17,451 nucleotides of DNA, from NCBI GenBank assembly GCA_964654545.1, contig CAZZIU010000031.1, positions 1-17,451 on the forward strand, written 5' to 3'. Shown piece after piece: positions 7,293 through 14,950 of the stretch. The DNA comes from JABMOV01 sp964654545. Lineage in GTDB: Bacteria; Fidelibacterota; Marinisomatia; Marinisomatales; JABMOV01. The notes below the pieces were generated by a model. The model was given only the letters and a program-made list of their open reading frames with translations. It searched no databases and had not been told where the DNA came from. Position numbers and translations under genes: made by a program. Numbering within the stretch: the first letter of the stretch is position 1; the number at the start of each line of letters is the position of its first letter.

Positions 7293-9005
7293 GTGATCTC
7301 AGACTTGATAGCACCTCACGGTGGTGCATTAACGCATTTGATGGTATCCGAAGACCGTGCTGAAGCATTAAAAAAAGAAACGATTAAATACCAATCGTGG
7401 ACACTGAATGACAGACAAATCTGTGATTTGGAATTGTTACTCAATGGGGGATTTTCGCCATTAACCGGGTTTATAAACAAATCCGATTATGATTCCGTTC
7501 TAAAAGACATGCGGTTAGCCAACGGTATCCTGTGGCCGATGCCAATAACGTTGGACATCCCTGAAGAAACCAGTAAAAAAGTGTCAGAAGGTGATAAACT
7601 GGTTTTGCGCGACAAAGAAGGTTTTGCACTGGCACTGCTAACCATAGAAAGCATGTGGAAACCGGACCTGAAACTGGAAGCGGAACAGGTTTTTGGCACA
7701 CAAGATATTTTGCACCCGGCAGTGAATTATTTGCTGCAATATTCTCATCCCGTTTATATAGGTGGAACGCTGGAAGGGCTTGCGGCACCAAAACACTATG
7801 ATTACCAGTTGTTGCGGCACACTCCCGGAGAATTAAGGGATCAGTTCAGCAAACACGGCTGGGATAAGATTGTTGCGTTTCAGACGCGCAATCCCATGCA
7901 CCGTGCCCATGTGGAATTAACCATTCGAGCAGCCAAAGAACTTAAAGCAAATGTCCTTATTCATCCGGTAGTCGGTTTAACAAAACCGGGCGATGTAAAT
8001 CACTATACACGCGTCCGTTGTTATGAACAGGTTTTAAACAAATACCCTACCGGTACAGCCAGTGTAAGTTTGTTGCCATTGGCCATGCGCATGGGAGGTC
8101 CACGGGAAGCCCTATGGCATGCCATTATTCGTAAAAACTATGGCTGCAACTATTTGATCGTTGGTCGCGACCATGCCGGTCCCGGCAATGACAGCAAGGG
8201 AAACCCATTCTACGGTCCGTATGATGCTCAGGAGCTGCTCAAGCAACATGAAGAAGAACTGGGAATTAAAATGGTTCCATTTAAGCTGATGGTTTATGTG
8301 GAAGACCGCGCTGAATACCAGGCCATAGATGAAGTGGAAGAAGGTGCTCGTACATTAACGATTTCCGGTACAGAATTACGTCGTCGTTTGGAAAAAGGAT
8401 TGGACATCCCGGAATGGTTCAGTTATCCCGAAGTAGTGAAGGAATTGCGTAACTCACAGCCACCACTAAACAAGCGTGGATTCACGATCTTTTTCACCGG
8501 CTTATCGGGAAGTGGAAAATCCACAATCGCAAATGGACTGATGGTAAAACTATTGGAAGACGGACGGCGTCCGGTAACGTTGTTGGATGGTGATATTGTA
8601 CGTACCCACTTATCCAGCGAACTGGGATTCTCTAAAGAACATCGTTCATTAAATATCCGTCGTATAGGGTATGTAGCAAGTGAAATAACCAAAAATGGTG
8701 GTATTGCTGTTTGTGCCCCAATTGCTCCCTACCGGGAAGACCGACGTTTCAATCGGGAGCTAATCTCATCCCTGGGCGGTTACATTGAAGTCTTTGTGGA
8801 CACACCGCTGGCGGTATGTGAAGAACGCGATGTAAAAGGGCTTTATGCCAAAGCACGACAGGGCATCATTAAGGAATTCACGGGAATAAGTGATCCTTAT
8901 GAAGCTCCGGAAAATGCAGAAATTGTTATTAATTCATCGACAACCGATCCGGAAGTCCTTGTTCAGGATATTCTATTAAAGATCGAACAGTTAGGGTATT
9001 TATAA
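7293..9005 (+). CDS. sat-cysC: Bifunctional ATP sulfurylase / APS kinase
   Basis: This 570-residue fusion makes APS from sulfate and ATP and then phosphorylates APS to PAPS. Residues about 1-165 are the PUA-like N-terminal domain of ATP sulfurylase. The catalytic domain (about 170-385) has QTRNPMHRAH at 197-206, which includes the QxRN and HxxH motifs, and GRDHAGPG at 291-298. The APS kinase domain (about 395-570) has the P-loop GLSGSGKST at 403-411, LDGDIVRTHL, the RSLNIRRIGYVA segment and IAPYREDRR, so both activities look intact. The order sulfurylase-kinase is that of Aquifex and the fungal layout, opposite to animal PAPS synthase. The start is GTG at 7293 with GAAAGGGG six bases upstream. 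It stands alone, ending 8 bases before a strong terminator. No cysH, aprAB or dsr genes accompany it, so sulfate assimilation is the default role. Confidence 0.95.
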   Translation: MISDLIAPHGGALTHLMVSEDRAEALKKETIKYQSWTLNDRQICDLELLLNGGFSPLTGFINKSDYDSVLKDMRLANGILWPMPITLDIPEETSKKVSEGDKLVLRDKEGFALALLTIESMWKPDLKLEAEQVFGTQDILHPAVNYLLQYSHPVYIGGTLEGLAAPKHYDYQLLRHTPGELRDQFSKHGWDKIVAFQTRNPMHRAHVELTIRAAKELKANVLIHPVVGLTKPGDVNHYTRVRCYEQVLNKYPTGTASVSLLPLAMRMGGPREALWHAIIRKNYGCNYLIVGRDHAGPGNDSKGNPFYGPYDAQELLKQHEEELGIKMVPFKLMVYVEDRAEYQAIDEVEEGARTLTISGTELRRRLEKGLDIPEWFSYPEVVKELRNSQPPLNKRGFTIFFTGLSGSGKSTIANGLMVKLLEDGRRPVTLLDGDIVRTHLSSELGFSKEHRSLNIRRIGYVASEITKNGGIAVCAPIAPYREDRRFNRELISSLGGYIEVFVDTPLAVCEERDVKGLYAKARQGIIKEFTGISDPYEAPENAEIVINSSTTDPEVLVQDILLKIEQLGYL

Positions 9006-9013
9006 AAGGTAAG

Positions 9014-9047
9014 TAGGGGCGTCAGAAACGACGCCCCTATATTTTTT
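9014..9047 (+). terminator. Intrinsic terminator after sat-cysC
   Basis: The arms TAGGGGCGTC (9014-9023) and GACGCCCCTA (9030-9039) pair perfectly over 10 bp around a six-base loop (AGAAAC) and are followed by TATTTTTT. This is a textbook Rho-independent terminator for the plus-strand gene. On the minus strand the hairpin is followed by a weaker T-rich stretch (CTTACCTTTTATA), so it may also end the convergent DUF971 transcript. Confidence 0.9.
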
Positions 9048-9369
9048 CCGCCCCGTAATTGGCAATTTTTTGTAAAAGGGAGTAGGAATACAACCCGTCA
9101 TCGTGGCCGTCCTGCCAAATAGGTTTGAGAGCATAATGGCCGACGGGTTGGATAGAAATCAATATGTAGTTATCTTCTTTCGGTTGTCGAGCCGGCCCAA
9201 TATAAATATTTCCCAGCGCATCGACTTCGCCGGCACAATGAGCGCAGGGACAATTATCCCGCAACGCTTTCAATCCAATTATACTTTCCTCGCCGTTATT
9301 CCATTGGAGTAACAAAAAGTCGTTAACAACTTCAATTGTTTCGGGGAATAATTCGCTTTCAGGATTCAT
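9037..9369 (-). CDS. DUF971 / GBBH-like N-terminal domain protein
   Basis: This 110-residue cytoplasmic protein matches the DUF971 family (gamma-butyrobetaine hydroxylase-like N-terminal domain). Visible signatures are a beta-strand pair ending in LQWNNGEES (about 21-29), the Cys-rich LRDNCPCAHC at 36-45 (Cys40, Cys42, Cys45), and a C-terminal IWQDGHDDGLYSYSLL at 84-99. In longer homologues this domain binds zinc. Stand-alone versions are common next to iron-sulfur or Mrp/ApbC-type genes in bacteria, and their function is unsettled. The ATG at 9369 follows AAAGG at about nine bases. The stop codon lies in the right arm of the terminator stem of the convergent sat-cysC gene. It is divergent from the respiratory operon, with no obvious functional tie. 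Confidence 0.85.
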   Translation of the reverse strand: MNPESELFPETIEVVNDFLLLQWNNGEESIIGLKALRDNCPCAHCAGEVDALGNIYIGPARQPKEDNYILISIQPVGHYALKPIWQDGHDDGLYSYSLLQKIANYGAEKI

Positions 9370-9682
9370 ACGATATTGCCTTTATTAGTACACTGGGAAA
9401 TTGCTTGTCTATTCTATGACCGGCAATAGATTATTTATCCAAATTGTATGTTCCCGGTGTTGCCCATTATAAATCAGGACAAACTCATATTAATATCCTT
9501 ATGTAGATATTAGGGATTTTCAAATACAGCTTTATTGTAGTAAATTTATTTGAGCAGTTAGTTCAACAAACGTCACAAGTTAAACCGACAGATTACGGAT
9601 TGCCTGGAGATTGAAAGCGCGAATAGGCGCTAATATTCCTTATGAAACGTGTGCGATACTGTCTACAAGGATAAATAGCAAT
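9370..9682. other. 313-base intergenic region between DUF971 gene and respiratory operon
   Basis: This is the only stretch over 300 bases without a gene, and it must hold the promoter of the plus-strand respiratory operon. A weak -10-like TATAAA (9468-9473) with TTGTAT 18 bases before it would give a leader of about 200 bases. An inverted repeat at 9491-9512 lies just downstream of that. A frame in phase with the cytochrome gene is open back to a TTG at 9611, but that extension would put 24 non-hydrophobic residues in front of the signal peptide. A 5-bp GC hairpin at 9616-9631 has no T-tract. No RNA gene is recognisable. Confidence 0.5.
9491..9512. promoter_or_regulatory. Inverted repeat, possible regulator site of the respiratory operon
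   Basis: TAATATC (9491-9497) and GATATTA (9506-9512) are exact reverse complements with an 8-base spacer, about 170 bases before the first cytochrome gene. The size and geometry fit a dimeric activator or repressor. In A/T-rich DNA a 7-bp match can arise by chance, so this is a tentative call. It does not match the FNR/CRP consensus. Confidence 0.25.
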
Positions 9683-10186
9683 ATGATCGTAAACAGATCG
9701 AAAGTTTTTTCGTCACTTTTAGCCGGACTTGCAACCTTTTCCACTTTATTTGCTGGCAACCCAAAAGTCGTTCAACCCATCCAATTTAATCATCAATACC
9801 ATATAGATGAAATTGAGCTGGAATGTTATGATTGTCATCTGCAGGTTGAAACCCAACGCCGTGCCAGTATCCCCAATATTTACCAATGTGCAGAATGCCA
9901 CGAGGATATGGACACAGATATCGAAGAAGCACAAAAAGTGGTCGACCATATATCAGAAGGAAAAAAAATCCCCTGGATTCAGGTACACCGCGTCACTGAC
10001 CATGCCTATTTTTCTCACCAGAGACATGTTACCTTGGGAGAAATCGATTGTTCTACCTGTCATGGAAATGTAGCGGAAAGAACAGAACCATTTACGGAGC
10101 CTTATGTGGAAATCACAATGGATTGGTGTAAAAGTTGCCATAAAGGAAATTTAGTTACGCAAGATTGCAATGCGTGCCATCGCTAA
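9683..10186 (+). CDS. Periplasmic pentahaem cytochrome c, QrcA/ActA-like
   Basis: This 167-residue protein has a signal peptide (about 1-24) and five CxxCH haem sites at residues 48-52, 69-73, 123-127, 149-153 and 162-166. Extra histidines at 37, 40, 89, 102, 107, 112 and 115 can serve as distal ligands, so bis-His haems are likely. The pattern FNHQYH before haem 1 and IPWIQVHRVTDHAYFSHQRH (96-115) before haem 3 closely resembles the ActA subunit of alternative complex III and QrcA of the Desulfovibrio Qrc complex. It would carry electrons between the iron-sulfur subunit and outside partners. I chose the ATG at 9683, preceded by AAGGA at 11 bases, because it yields a clean signal peptide; an in-phase TTG at 9611 does not. 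It is first in a seven-gene operon. Confidence 0.88.
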   Translation: MIVNRSKVFSSLLAGLATFSTLFAGNPKVVQPIQFNHQYHIDEIELECYDCHLQVETQRRASIPNIYQCAECHEDMDTDIEEAQKVVDHISEGKKIPWIQVHRVTDHAYFSHQRHVTLGEIDCSTCHGNVAERTEPFTEPYVEITMDWCKSCHKGNLVTQDCNACHR

Positions 10187-10218
10187 CAGGTATTGCAAAT
10201 CAATAAAAGGAGAAAACG

Positions 10219-12612
10219 TTGGAAATTGGCCGTCGTGAATTTTTAAAGTTATTAGGCATTACTGGAACAGCCGCAGTTACTGGATCCTGGGCTGCACACA
10301 TGTTACTGGATATACCCGAAAAAGTATTTACTCGCTTGAACACCGGATCGCTCACAGAATCATGGAAAAACAGTCTGTGTACCAAATGCTCCGGTGGATG
10401 CGCACTTCGTGTTAGGTTAATAGATAATATACCGGTAAACATTACAGGTAATCCGGATTACCCCATTAATCGGGGAGCAATATGTCCATTGGCAGTGTCG
10501 GGCATAGAAACGCTGTTCCACCCGGATCGGATAAAGCAACCGCTTAAACGAACAGGACCTCGCGGGTCAGACAATTGGGAACCAATTTCATGGCAGGAAG
10601 CCACTGATATTGTCAGCGGTCGACTCCGAAAATTATTATCCAAAGGTACACCTGAGAAACTAGCATTAATTACAGACGACTATCATAGTTTAGCTTCTGT
10701 TCTGGTTCAGCGAATTTTTAACCGCTTTGGTTCGCCGAACATATTGTTTTCAGGGTATCAACCAACATTTGATCTAGCCGCTAATCTGGCACATGGAGCG
10801 GGAGTAACTCCAACCTTCGATTTTGCCCATGCTGATCTTATCATGAATTTTGATCTGGATGTTCTTGATGAACCATTGAGTCCGATTTATTTTAATCAAA
10901 TCTATGGTAATTCTAATGCCCATATCATCCATCTCAGTTCATACCAATCACGGACGGCTGTCAAATCGTCTGAATGGCATCCTATAAAGGTAGGAACCAG
11001 CGGTGCATTGGCACTCGGTATGGCCAATGTTATTGTTCGTGACAAGACCTACGATTCTACCTTTATCAATAAGCACACGTTCGGATTTGAGGATTGGACT
11101 GACAATGAGGGGAAATCCCATCTTGGTTTCAAGCAATTTGTACTTTCGGAATATTCACCGGAAAAGGTCGCGGATATCACCGGGCTTTCAGGTGAAACAA
11201 TTATTGATCTGGCCAGACAATTTGCCCTTTCAAATCGTGCCTTTGCTATTGGTGGTGGGCAATCATCTGAAAACACAAATGGTTCTTACAATCAGTACGC
11301 TATTTATTGTTTAAATGCACTTAAAGGGAATATCAACCAGGAAGGCGGAGTCCTTTTCCCGCGCCAGGATTATTTTCCCGTAAGTGATAAATCCAAATCG
11401 TCTTCAGGACATTCCAATATGGTAAATGCGTTCAGCACCTTTGAGCATTTCCTGGCAAAAATGGAGGGAGAAGAAGCTCCTATTGATACGCTATTTATCC
11501 AGCAGGCGGATCCCGCATTACTGGGAAAGCGGCTTCATCAGACCAAACGCTTTATGAATAATGTACCCTACATTGTATATGTAGGTTCATTTAAAAATGA
11601 TAGCGCACTTCAAGCAGATTTGATTTTGCCCGAACCGGGAGAATTGGAGAGCTGGAATGCCAGTTATGCCGTGCCAACGATCGACTTCCCTCATTTTGTT
11701 GTCCAACGACCGACAATGGATCGCGTGGATGACACGCAGCAATTCTGTGAGTTCCTTTTAAAAATTGGTCAATCCATTGATTCCAATTCCAGCGAAAATT
11801 TACCGTGGAAAGACTTTCCCGCATTTATCAAATCTTATGCAAAATCATTGTATGAAGGTGGAAAGGGCGTTATAGTATCTGAAAAAGTAGATTACTCATG
11901 GATTGAATTTCTTAAGGAGCGCGGTTGGCAGCCAATGAAGCATTCTTCCTTTTTTGAATTCTGGAAATTGCTCCTGAAAAATGGCGGATGGTGGGATCCG
12001 GGATATGAACTAATCGACATTAAAAACCTTTTCAAGAATGAGTCTGGAAAATTTGAATTTTATTCATCTTATTTGAATACATCTTTCCAGAATGTACAAT
12101 CGAACAACGGTTCCACTGATCAATCCTACAGCGACTTACTCAACGAGTTGCATATAGAGGCGCGGGGGGATTATGCCTTTTTGCCTCATTATGAAAAGGC
12201 AATCAGCGATAATACGAATTATCCGGTTCAGCTATTGCCTTTTTGGTTGATTGGGAATTGGGATCAAAGCGGTGCACAACTTGGCCTGGTGCAAGAAATG
12301 TCCGGGTTGTATTCGAGAGAATACTGGAACCTTTGGGCAGAGCTGAACCCCCAAACGGCCAATATCTATGGAATTGAAGACGGTGATATGATTGACGTCA
12401 TAACTGAAAATCGGGCTCTGACGGTAAAAGCCAAATTGCGGCCAACGGTGATGCCTGATTCAGTTGTGTTGCCAATGGGGCGATTTTTTGCCACGGGTGC
12501 GGAAAACATTACTCAATTATTTTCAGAAGATATGGATAGGATGAGTGGTATTTCATCACTGTATTCAACACGTGTTAGAATTAGAAAATCTAGCCATCAA
12601 AAACGAGTTTAA
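10219..12612 (+). CDS. Molybdopterin oxidoreductase-like catalytic-fold subunit, QrcB/ActB1-like, Tat-exported
   Basis: This 797-residue protein starts at a TTG with AGGAG six bases upstream. A twin-arginine signal (GRREFLKLLG, residues 4-13) shows export in folded form. A [4Fe-4S] site CxxCxxxC...C uses Cys54, Cys57, Cys61 and Cys89. The rest follows the DMSO-reductase fold: NRGAICP, then a central part with GGGQSSENTNGSY (about 353-365), LKGNINQEGG, ADLILPEPGELES, and the C-terminal barrel with LNPQTANIYGIEDGDMIDV. Around residues 176-190, where catalytic members carry a Cys, Sec, Ser or Asp ligand to Mo, the sequence is FSGYQPTFDLAANLA with no Cys or Sec. QrcB and ActB are reported to lack molybdenum, so a structural, electron-relay role fits better than catalysis. 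It is the partner of the ferredoxin-like subunit 18 bases downstream. Confidence 0.85.
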   Translation: MEIGRREFLKLLGITGTAAVTGSWAAHMLLDIPEKVFTRLNTGSLTESWKNSLCTKCSGGCALRVRLIDNIPVNITGNPDYPINRGAICPLAVSGIETLFHPDRIKQPLKRTGPRGSDNWEPISWQEATDIVSGRLRKLLSKGTPEKLALITDDYHSLASVLVQRIFNRFGSPNILFSGYQPTFDLAANLAHGAGVTPTFDFAHADLIMNFDLDVLDEPLSPIYFNQIYGNSNAHIIHLSSYQSRTAVKSSEWHPIKVGTSGALALGMANVIVRDKTYDSTFINKHTFGFEDWTDNEGKSHLGFKQFVLSEYSPEKVADITGLSGETIIDLARQFALSNRAFAIGGGQSSENTNGSYNQYAIYCLNALKGNINQEGGVLFPRQDYFPVSDKSKSSSGHSNMVNAFSTFEHFLAKMEGEEAPIDTLFIQQADPALLGKRLHQTKRFMNNVPYIVYVGSFKNDSALQADLILPEPGELESWNASYAVPTIDFPHFVVQRPTMDRVDDTQQFCEFLLKIGQSIDSNSSENLPWKDFPAFIKSYAKSLYEGGKGVIVSEKVDYSWIEFLKERGWQPMKHSSFFEFWKLLLKNGGWWDPGYELIDIKNLFKNESGKFEFYSSYLNTSFQNVQSNNGSTDQSYSDLLNELHIEARGDYAFLPHYEKAISDNTNYPVQLLPFWLIGNWDQSGAQLGLVQEMSGLYSREYWNLWAELNPQTANIYGIEDGDMIDVITENRALTVKAKLRPTVMPDSVVLPMGRFFATGAENITQLFSEDMDRMSGISSLYSTRVRIRKSSHQKRV

Positions 12613-12630
12613 CCTACAGGAGTAACGGAT

Positions 12631-13314
12631 ATGCAGAAATGGGGAATGGTGATAGATTTACAGAAATGCACGGGATGTGGGGGTTGTGCATCTGCCTGTA
12701 AAACGGAAAATAATGTGGCGATTGTTGGCCCGGAGGAATCAGCAAAAGGTAGAACAATGCTCTGGATGGATGTTTTAACAACCTATGAAGGTGAGTATCC
12801 TGATGCCAAAGTACGCTATATGCCACGACCGTGTTTTCAATGTGATAATCCACCTTGCATCAAAGTTTGTCCTGTACGAGCCACGTATAAGACTGAGGAT
12901 GGGATCATCGCACAAATTTTTCCGCAGTGCATCGGATGCCGTTACTGCATGGCAGCTTGCCCTTATACGGTAAAATCGTTTAACTGGACCAAACCAACCT
13001 GGTCTGAAGACATGGATAGAGCATTAAATCCTGATGTTTCTGTTCGTCCCGATGGCGTCGTAGAAAAATGCACTTTTTGCGGCCACCGATTACAACAGGC
13101 AAAGGAACAAGCCGCGTTGGAAGGGAGAGAATTACAGGAAGGTGATTATATCCCGGCTTGCGTCGAATCCTGTCCAACGGATGCCATCAGTTTCGGTGAT
13201 TTAAACGACAAGGAAAGTCGCGTGTCACATTTAAGACACAGTTCACGAGCCTTTCGAGTTTTTGAAGAACTGGGGACTGAGCCAAAAGTAGTCTATTTAT
13301 CGGAAACGGAGTAA
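12631..13314 (+). CDS. Four-cluster iron-sulfur subunit, QrcC/PsrB/ActB2-like
   Basis: This 227-residue protein has 16 cysteines in four groups: 13/16/19/23, 68/71/76/80, 100/103/106/110 and 147/150/177/181. This is the DmsB/NrfC/PsrB layout and predicts four [4Fe-4S] clusters. The CIGCRYCMAACPY segment followed by FNW is typical of subunits paired with NrfD proteins. There is no signal peptide, so it probably travels through Tat bound to the Tat-signal subunit encoded just upstream. In alternative complex III this module is fused to the molybdopterin-like part as ActB; here it is separate, as in Qrc. AGGAG precedes the ATG. The NrfD-type gene starts four bases after its stop. It would wire the clusters between the membrane quinone site and the pentahaem cytochrome. 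Confidence 0.92.
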   Translation: MQKWGMVIDLQKCTGCGGCASACKTENNVAIVGPEESAKGRTMLWMDVLTTYEGEYPDAKVRYMPRPCFQCDNPPCIKVCPVRATYKTEDGIIAQIFPQCIGCRYCMAACPYTVKSFNWTKPTWSEDMDRALNPDVSVRPDGVVEKCTFCGHRLQQAKEQAALEGRELQEGDYIPACVESCPTDAISFGDLNDKESRVSHLRHSSRAFRVFEELGTEPKVVYLSETE

Positions 13315-13318
13315 GAAA

Positions 13319-14695
13319 ATGACGAATCAGAATACGGTTACGGATCAGGATCAGGATTTATTTCGATCCATTGAAGAAACCGGTCCCGCATTCTATTGGA
13401 TGTATGGAATATTGTTTTTTATGCTGTTTTTTGCTCTTTATGCATTTATAAATCAGGTAATGTTCGGGTTAGGTGTTACCGGTATGGCACAGCCAGTATC
13501 CTGGGGATTTTATATTATTAATTTTGTGTTTTTTATTGGAATCAGTCATGCCGGGACATTGATTTCTGCAATACTCCGTCTATCCAAAGCAGAATGGAGA
13601 CGCCCAATTACAAGGATGGCTGAAGTTATCACTGCCATTGTGCTTGCCATTGGCGGACTCCATCCCATTCTGGACCTGGGACAGCCGGGAAGAATCTGGC
13701 ATCTGGTAACCAATGGACGTCTTCAGTCACCGCTGTTATGGGACGTTACCAGTATTACCGCCTATTTCACGGCCAGTACTGTTTATTTATATCTTCCAAT
13801 GATTCCGGATATTGCAATTCTTCGCGACAGAGGAGTACGGCCACGCTGGTTGTATCAATTCTTATCGTGGGGCTGGCAGGGCACAGAGAAGCAGCACAAA
13901 ATTTTAAGTCGCGCCATCAATATACTGATGGTAATGGTAATTCCGATTGCAATATCAGTCCACACCGTAATCTCCTACATATTCGCAATGACAATTCAAC
14001 CGGGTTGGCACAGCACAATTTTTGGTCCATATTTTGTTGTGGGGGCGATATTTTCCGGTATTGCAGCATTGCTCATGGTCATGATAGTTTTCAGGAAAGT
14101 GTACCATTTGGAAAAATATCTAAAGCAAATCCACTTCCGCTATCTATCCAGCCTGTTGCTGGTCATGTCGCTGTTATGGTTTTACTTCACCTTTTCAGAG
14201 TATTTGACGACTTTCTACGGTAATGAGCCAGACGAAATGCGTGTTTTCTTTTACAAATTTACAGGGGATTATGCTTTCTATTTCTGGACGATGGTCATTT
14301 GCAATTTTTTAATTCCGGTCATCATTCTTAGCAATAAAAAGACAAAAACTATCAGCGGTATTTTTATAGCGTCAGCCGCCGTAACAATCGGAATGTGGTT
14401 GGAGCGATTGAATATTGTTGTTCCATCGCTATCAAATCCAAGGTTGGAATATCCCACGGGGATTTACATTCCATCGTTAACCGAATGGGCATTGTTTGGT
14501 GGTGGAGTTGCGGCCTTTATGTTGGGCTTCATGCTCTTTGCAAAGTTTTTTCCGCTCATATCTATCTGGGAAATAAAAGAAGGTCGTGAAACCAGTGTAC
14601 GTGAAGTAGCTCATCGTCTTAAATCCTATTTGCCAGATGATCCACCAGAAAACCTTGAAACTATTATTCAACCCACATCGGGGACGAAATCATGA
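13319..14695 (+). CDS. NrfD/PsrC-family quinone-interacting membrane subunit, ActC/QrcD-like
   Basis: This 458-residue protein has about ten transmembrane helices. Its first half carries ActC-like signatures: GISHAGTLISAILRL (about 74-88), WRRPITRMAE (93-102), HPILDLGQPGRIWH (115-128) and SPLLWD (137-142). The length is nearer to ActC/ActF and QrcD than to the shorter eight-helix PsrC. It should hold the menaquinone/menaquinol site and possibly a proton path, passing electrons to or from the iron-sulfur subunit. The last 50 residues are a hydrophilic cytoplasmic tail. GGAG, overlapping the previous stop region, precedes the ATG. Its own stop overlaps the start of the 81-residue membrane protein gene by four bases (ATGA), pointing to tight coupling. 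There is no second NrfD-type gene, unlike alternative complex III with both ActC and ActF. Confidence 0.9.
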   Translation: MTNQNTVTDQDQDLFRSIEETGPAFYWMYGILFFMLFFALYAFINQVMFGLGVTGMAQPVSWGFYIINFVFFIGISHAGTLISAILRLSKAEWRRPITRMAEVITAIVLAIGGLHPILDLGQPGRIWHLVTNGRLQSPLLWDVTSITAYFTASTVYLYLPMIPDIAILRDRGVRPRWLYQFLSWGWQGTEKQHKILSRAINILMVMVIPIAISVHTVISYIFAMTIQPGWHSTIFGPYFVVGAIFSGIAALLMVMIVFRKVYHLEKYLKQIHFRYLSSLLLVMSLLWFYFTFSEYLTTFYGNEPDEMRVFFYKFTGDYAFYFWTMVICNFLIPVIILSNKKTKTISGIFIASAAVTIGMWLERLNIVVPSLSNPRLEYPTGIYIPSLTEWALFGGGVAAFMLGFMLFAKFFPLISIWEIKEGRETSVREVAHRLKSYLPDDPPENLETIIQPTSGTKS

Positions 14696-14937
14696 ACAAT
14701 AAAACCATTTTTGCGTTGCAAGTTGCCTCAATCAGTTTGATCTGGATTTTTGTTCTGTCAGTGGATACCTGGATTGCCAGTCTCCTTTTCGTGGCCCATG
14801 ATTTAAACGATGCAATAAACGCATCCGTGGCAATAGGCTTATTAGCAATACCTCTCTTTTTGACTATCGCAATTATTTTAACCTATGTTTTCGTTGGATT
14901 ACAACGTAATCGAAATCCGGAGGAGATAAATCCTTAG
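14692..14937 (+). CDS. Small two-helix membrane protein, candidate extra subunit of the quinone complex
   Basis: This 81-residue protein has two predicted transmembrane helices at about 7-29 and 42-69, joined by a short loop (FVAHDLNDAIN). A polar tail follows (QRNRNPEEINP). It has no cysteine or haem motif. The ATG overlaps the stop of the NrfD-type gene, and the first tetrahaem-domain cytochrome gene starts 13 bases after its stop, so it is embedded in the respiratory operon. I do not recognise a family. By analogy with small helices such as ActF-adjacent or CydX-like subunits it may stabilise the membrane part or dock the cytochromes. This is inference from position only. Confidence 0.75.
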   Translation: MNNKTIFALQVASISLIWIFVLSVDTWIASLLFVAHDLNDAINASVAIGLLAIPLFLTIAIILTYVFVGLQRNRNPEEINP

Positions 14938-14950
14938 AACAGGTAACAAC

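Noticed and set aside
7293..9005. Dissimilatory sulfate reduction marker
   Set aside because: The protein is fused to an active-looking APS kinase, and no aprAB, dsrAB or qmo genes lie in the window. Assimilation is the simpler reading.
9616..9631. AGCGC/GCGCT hairpin before the cytochrome operon
   Set aside because: It has only a five-base stem with no T-tract, too weak for a terminator or a recognisable regulatory RNA.
9611..9682. Upstream in-phase extension of the pentahaem cytochrome from a TTG
   Set aside because: The GGAGA near the TTG is too close to act as a ribosome site, and the added 24 residues would precede the signal peptide. The ATG at 9683 gives a normal Sec signal.
10219..13314. 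Annotation as polysulfide, thiosulfate or nitrate reductase
   Set aside because: The Mo-ligand region lacks a Cys or Sec, and the adjoining cytochrome and NrfD-type subunit resemble Qrc/ACIII more than Psr, Phs or Nap systems.
13738..14223. 161-codon plus-strand frame within the NrfD-type gene
   Set aside because: It is a shifted frame of a well supported membrane protein, with no ribosome site and no domain.
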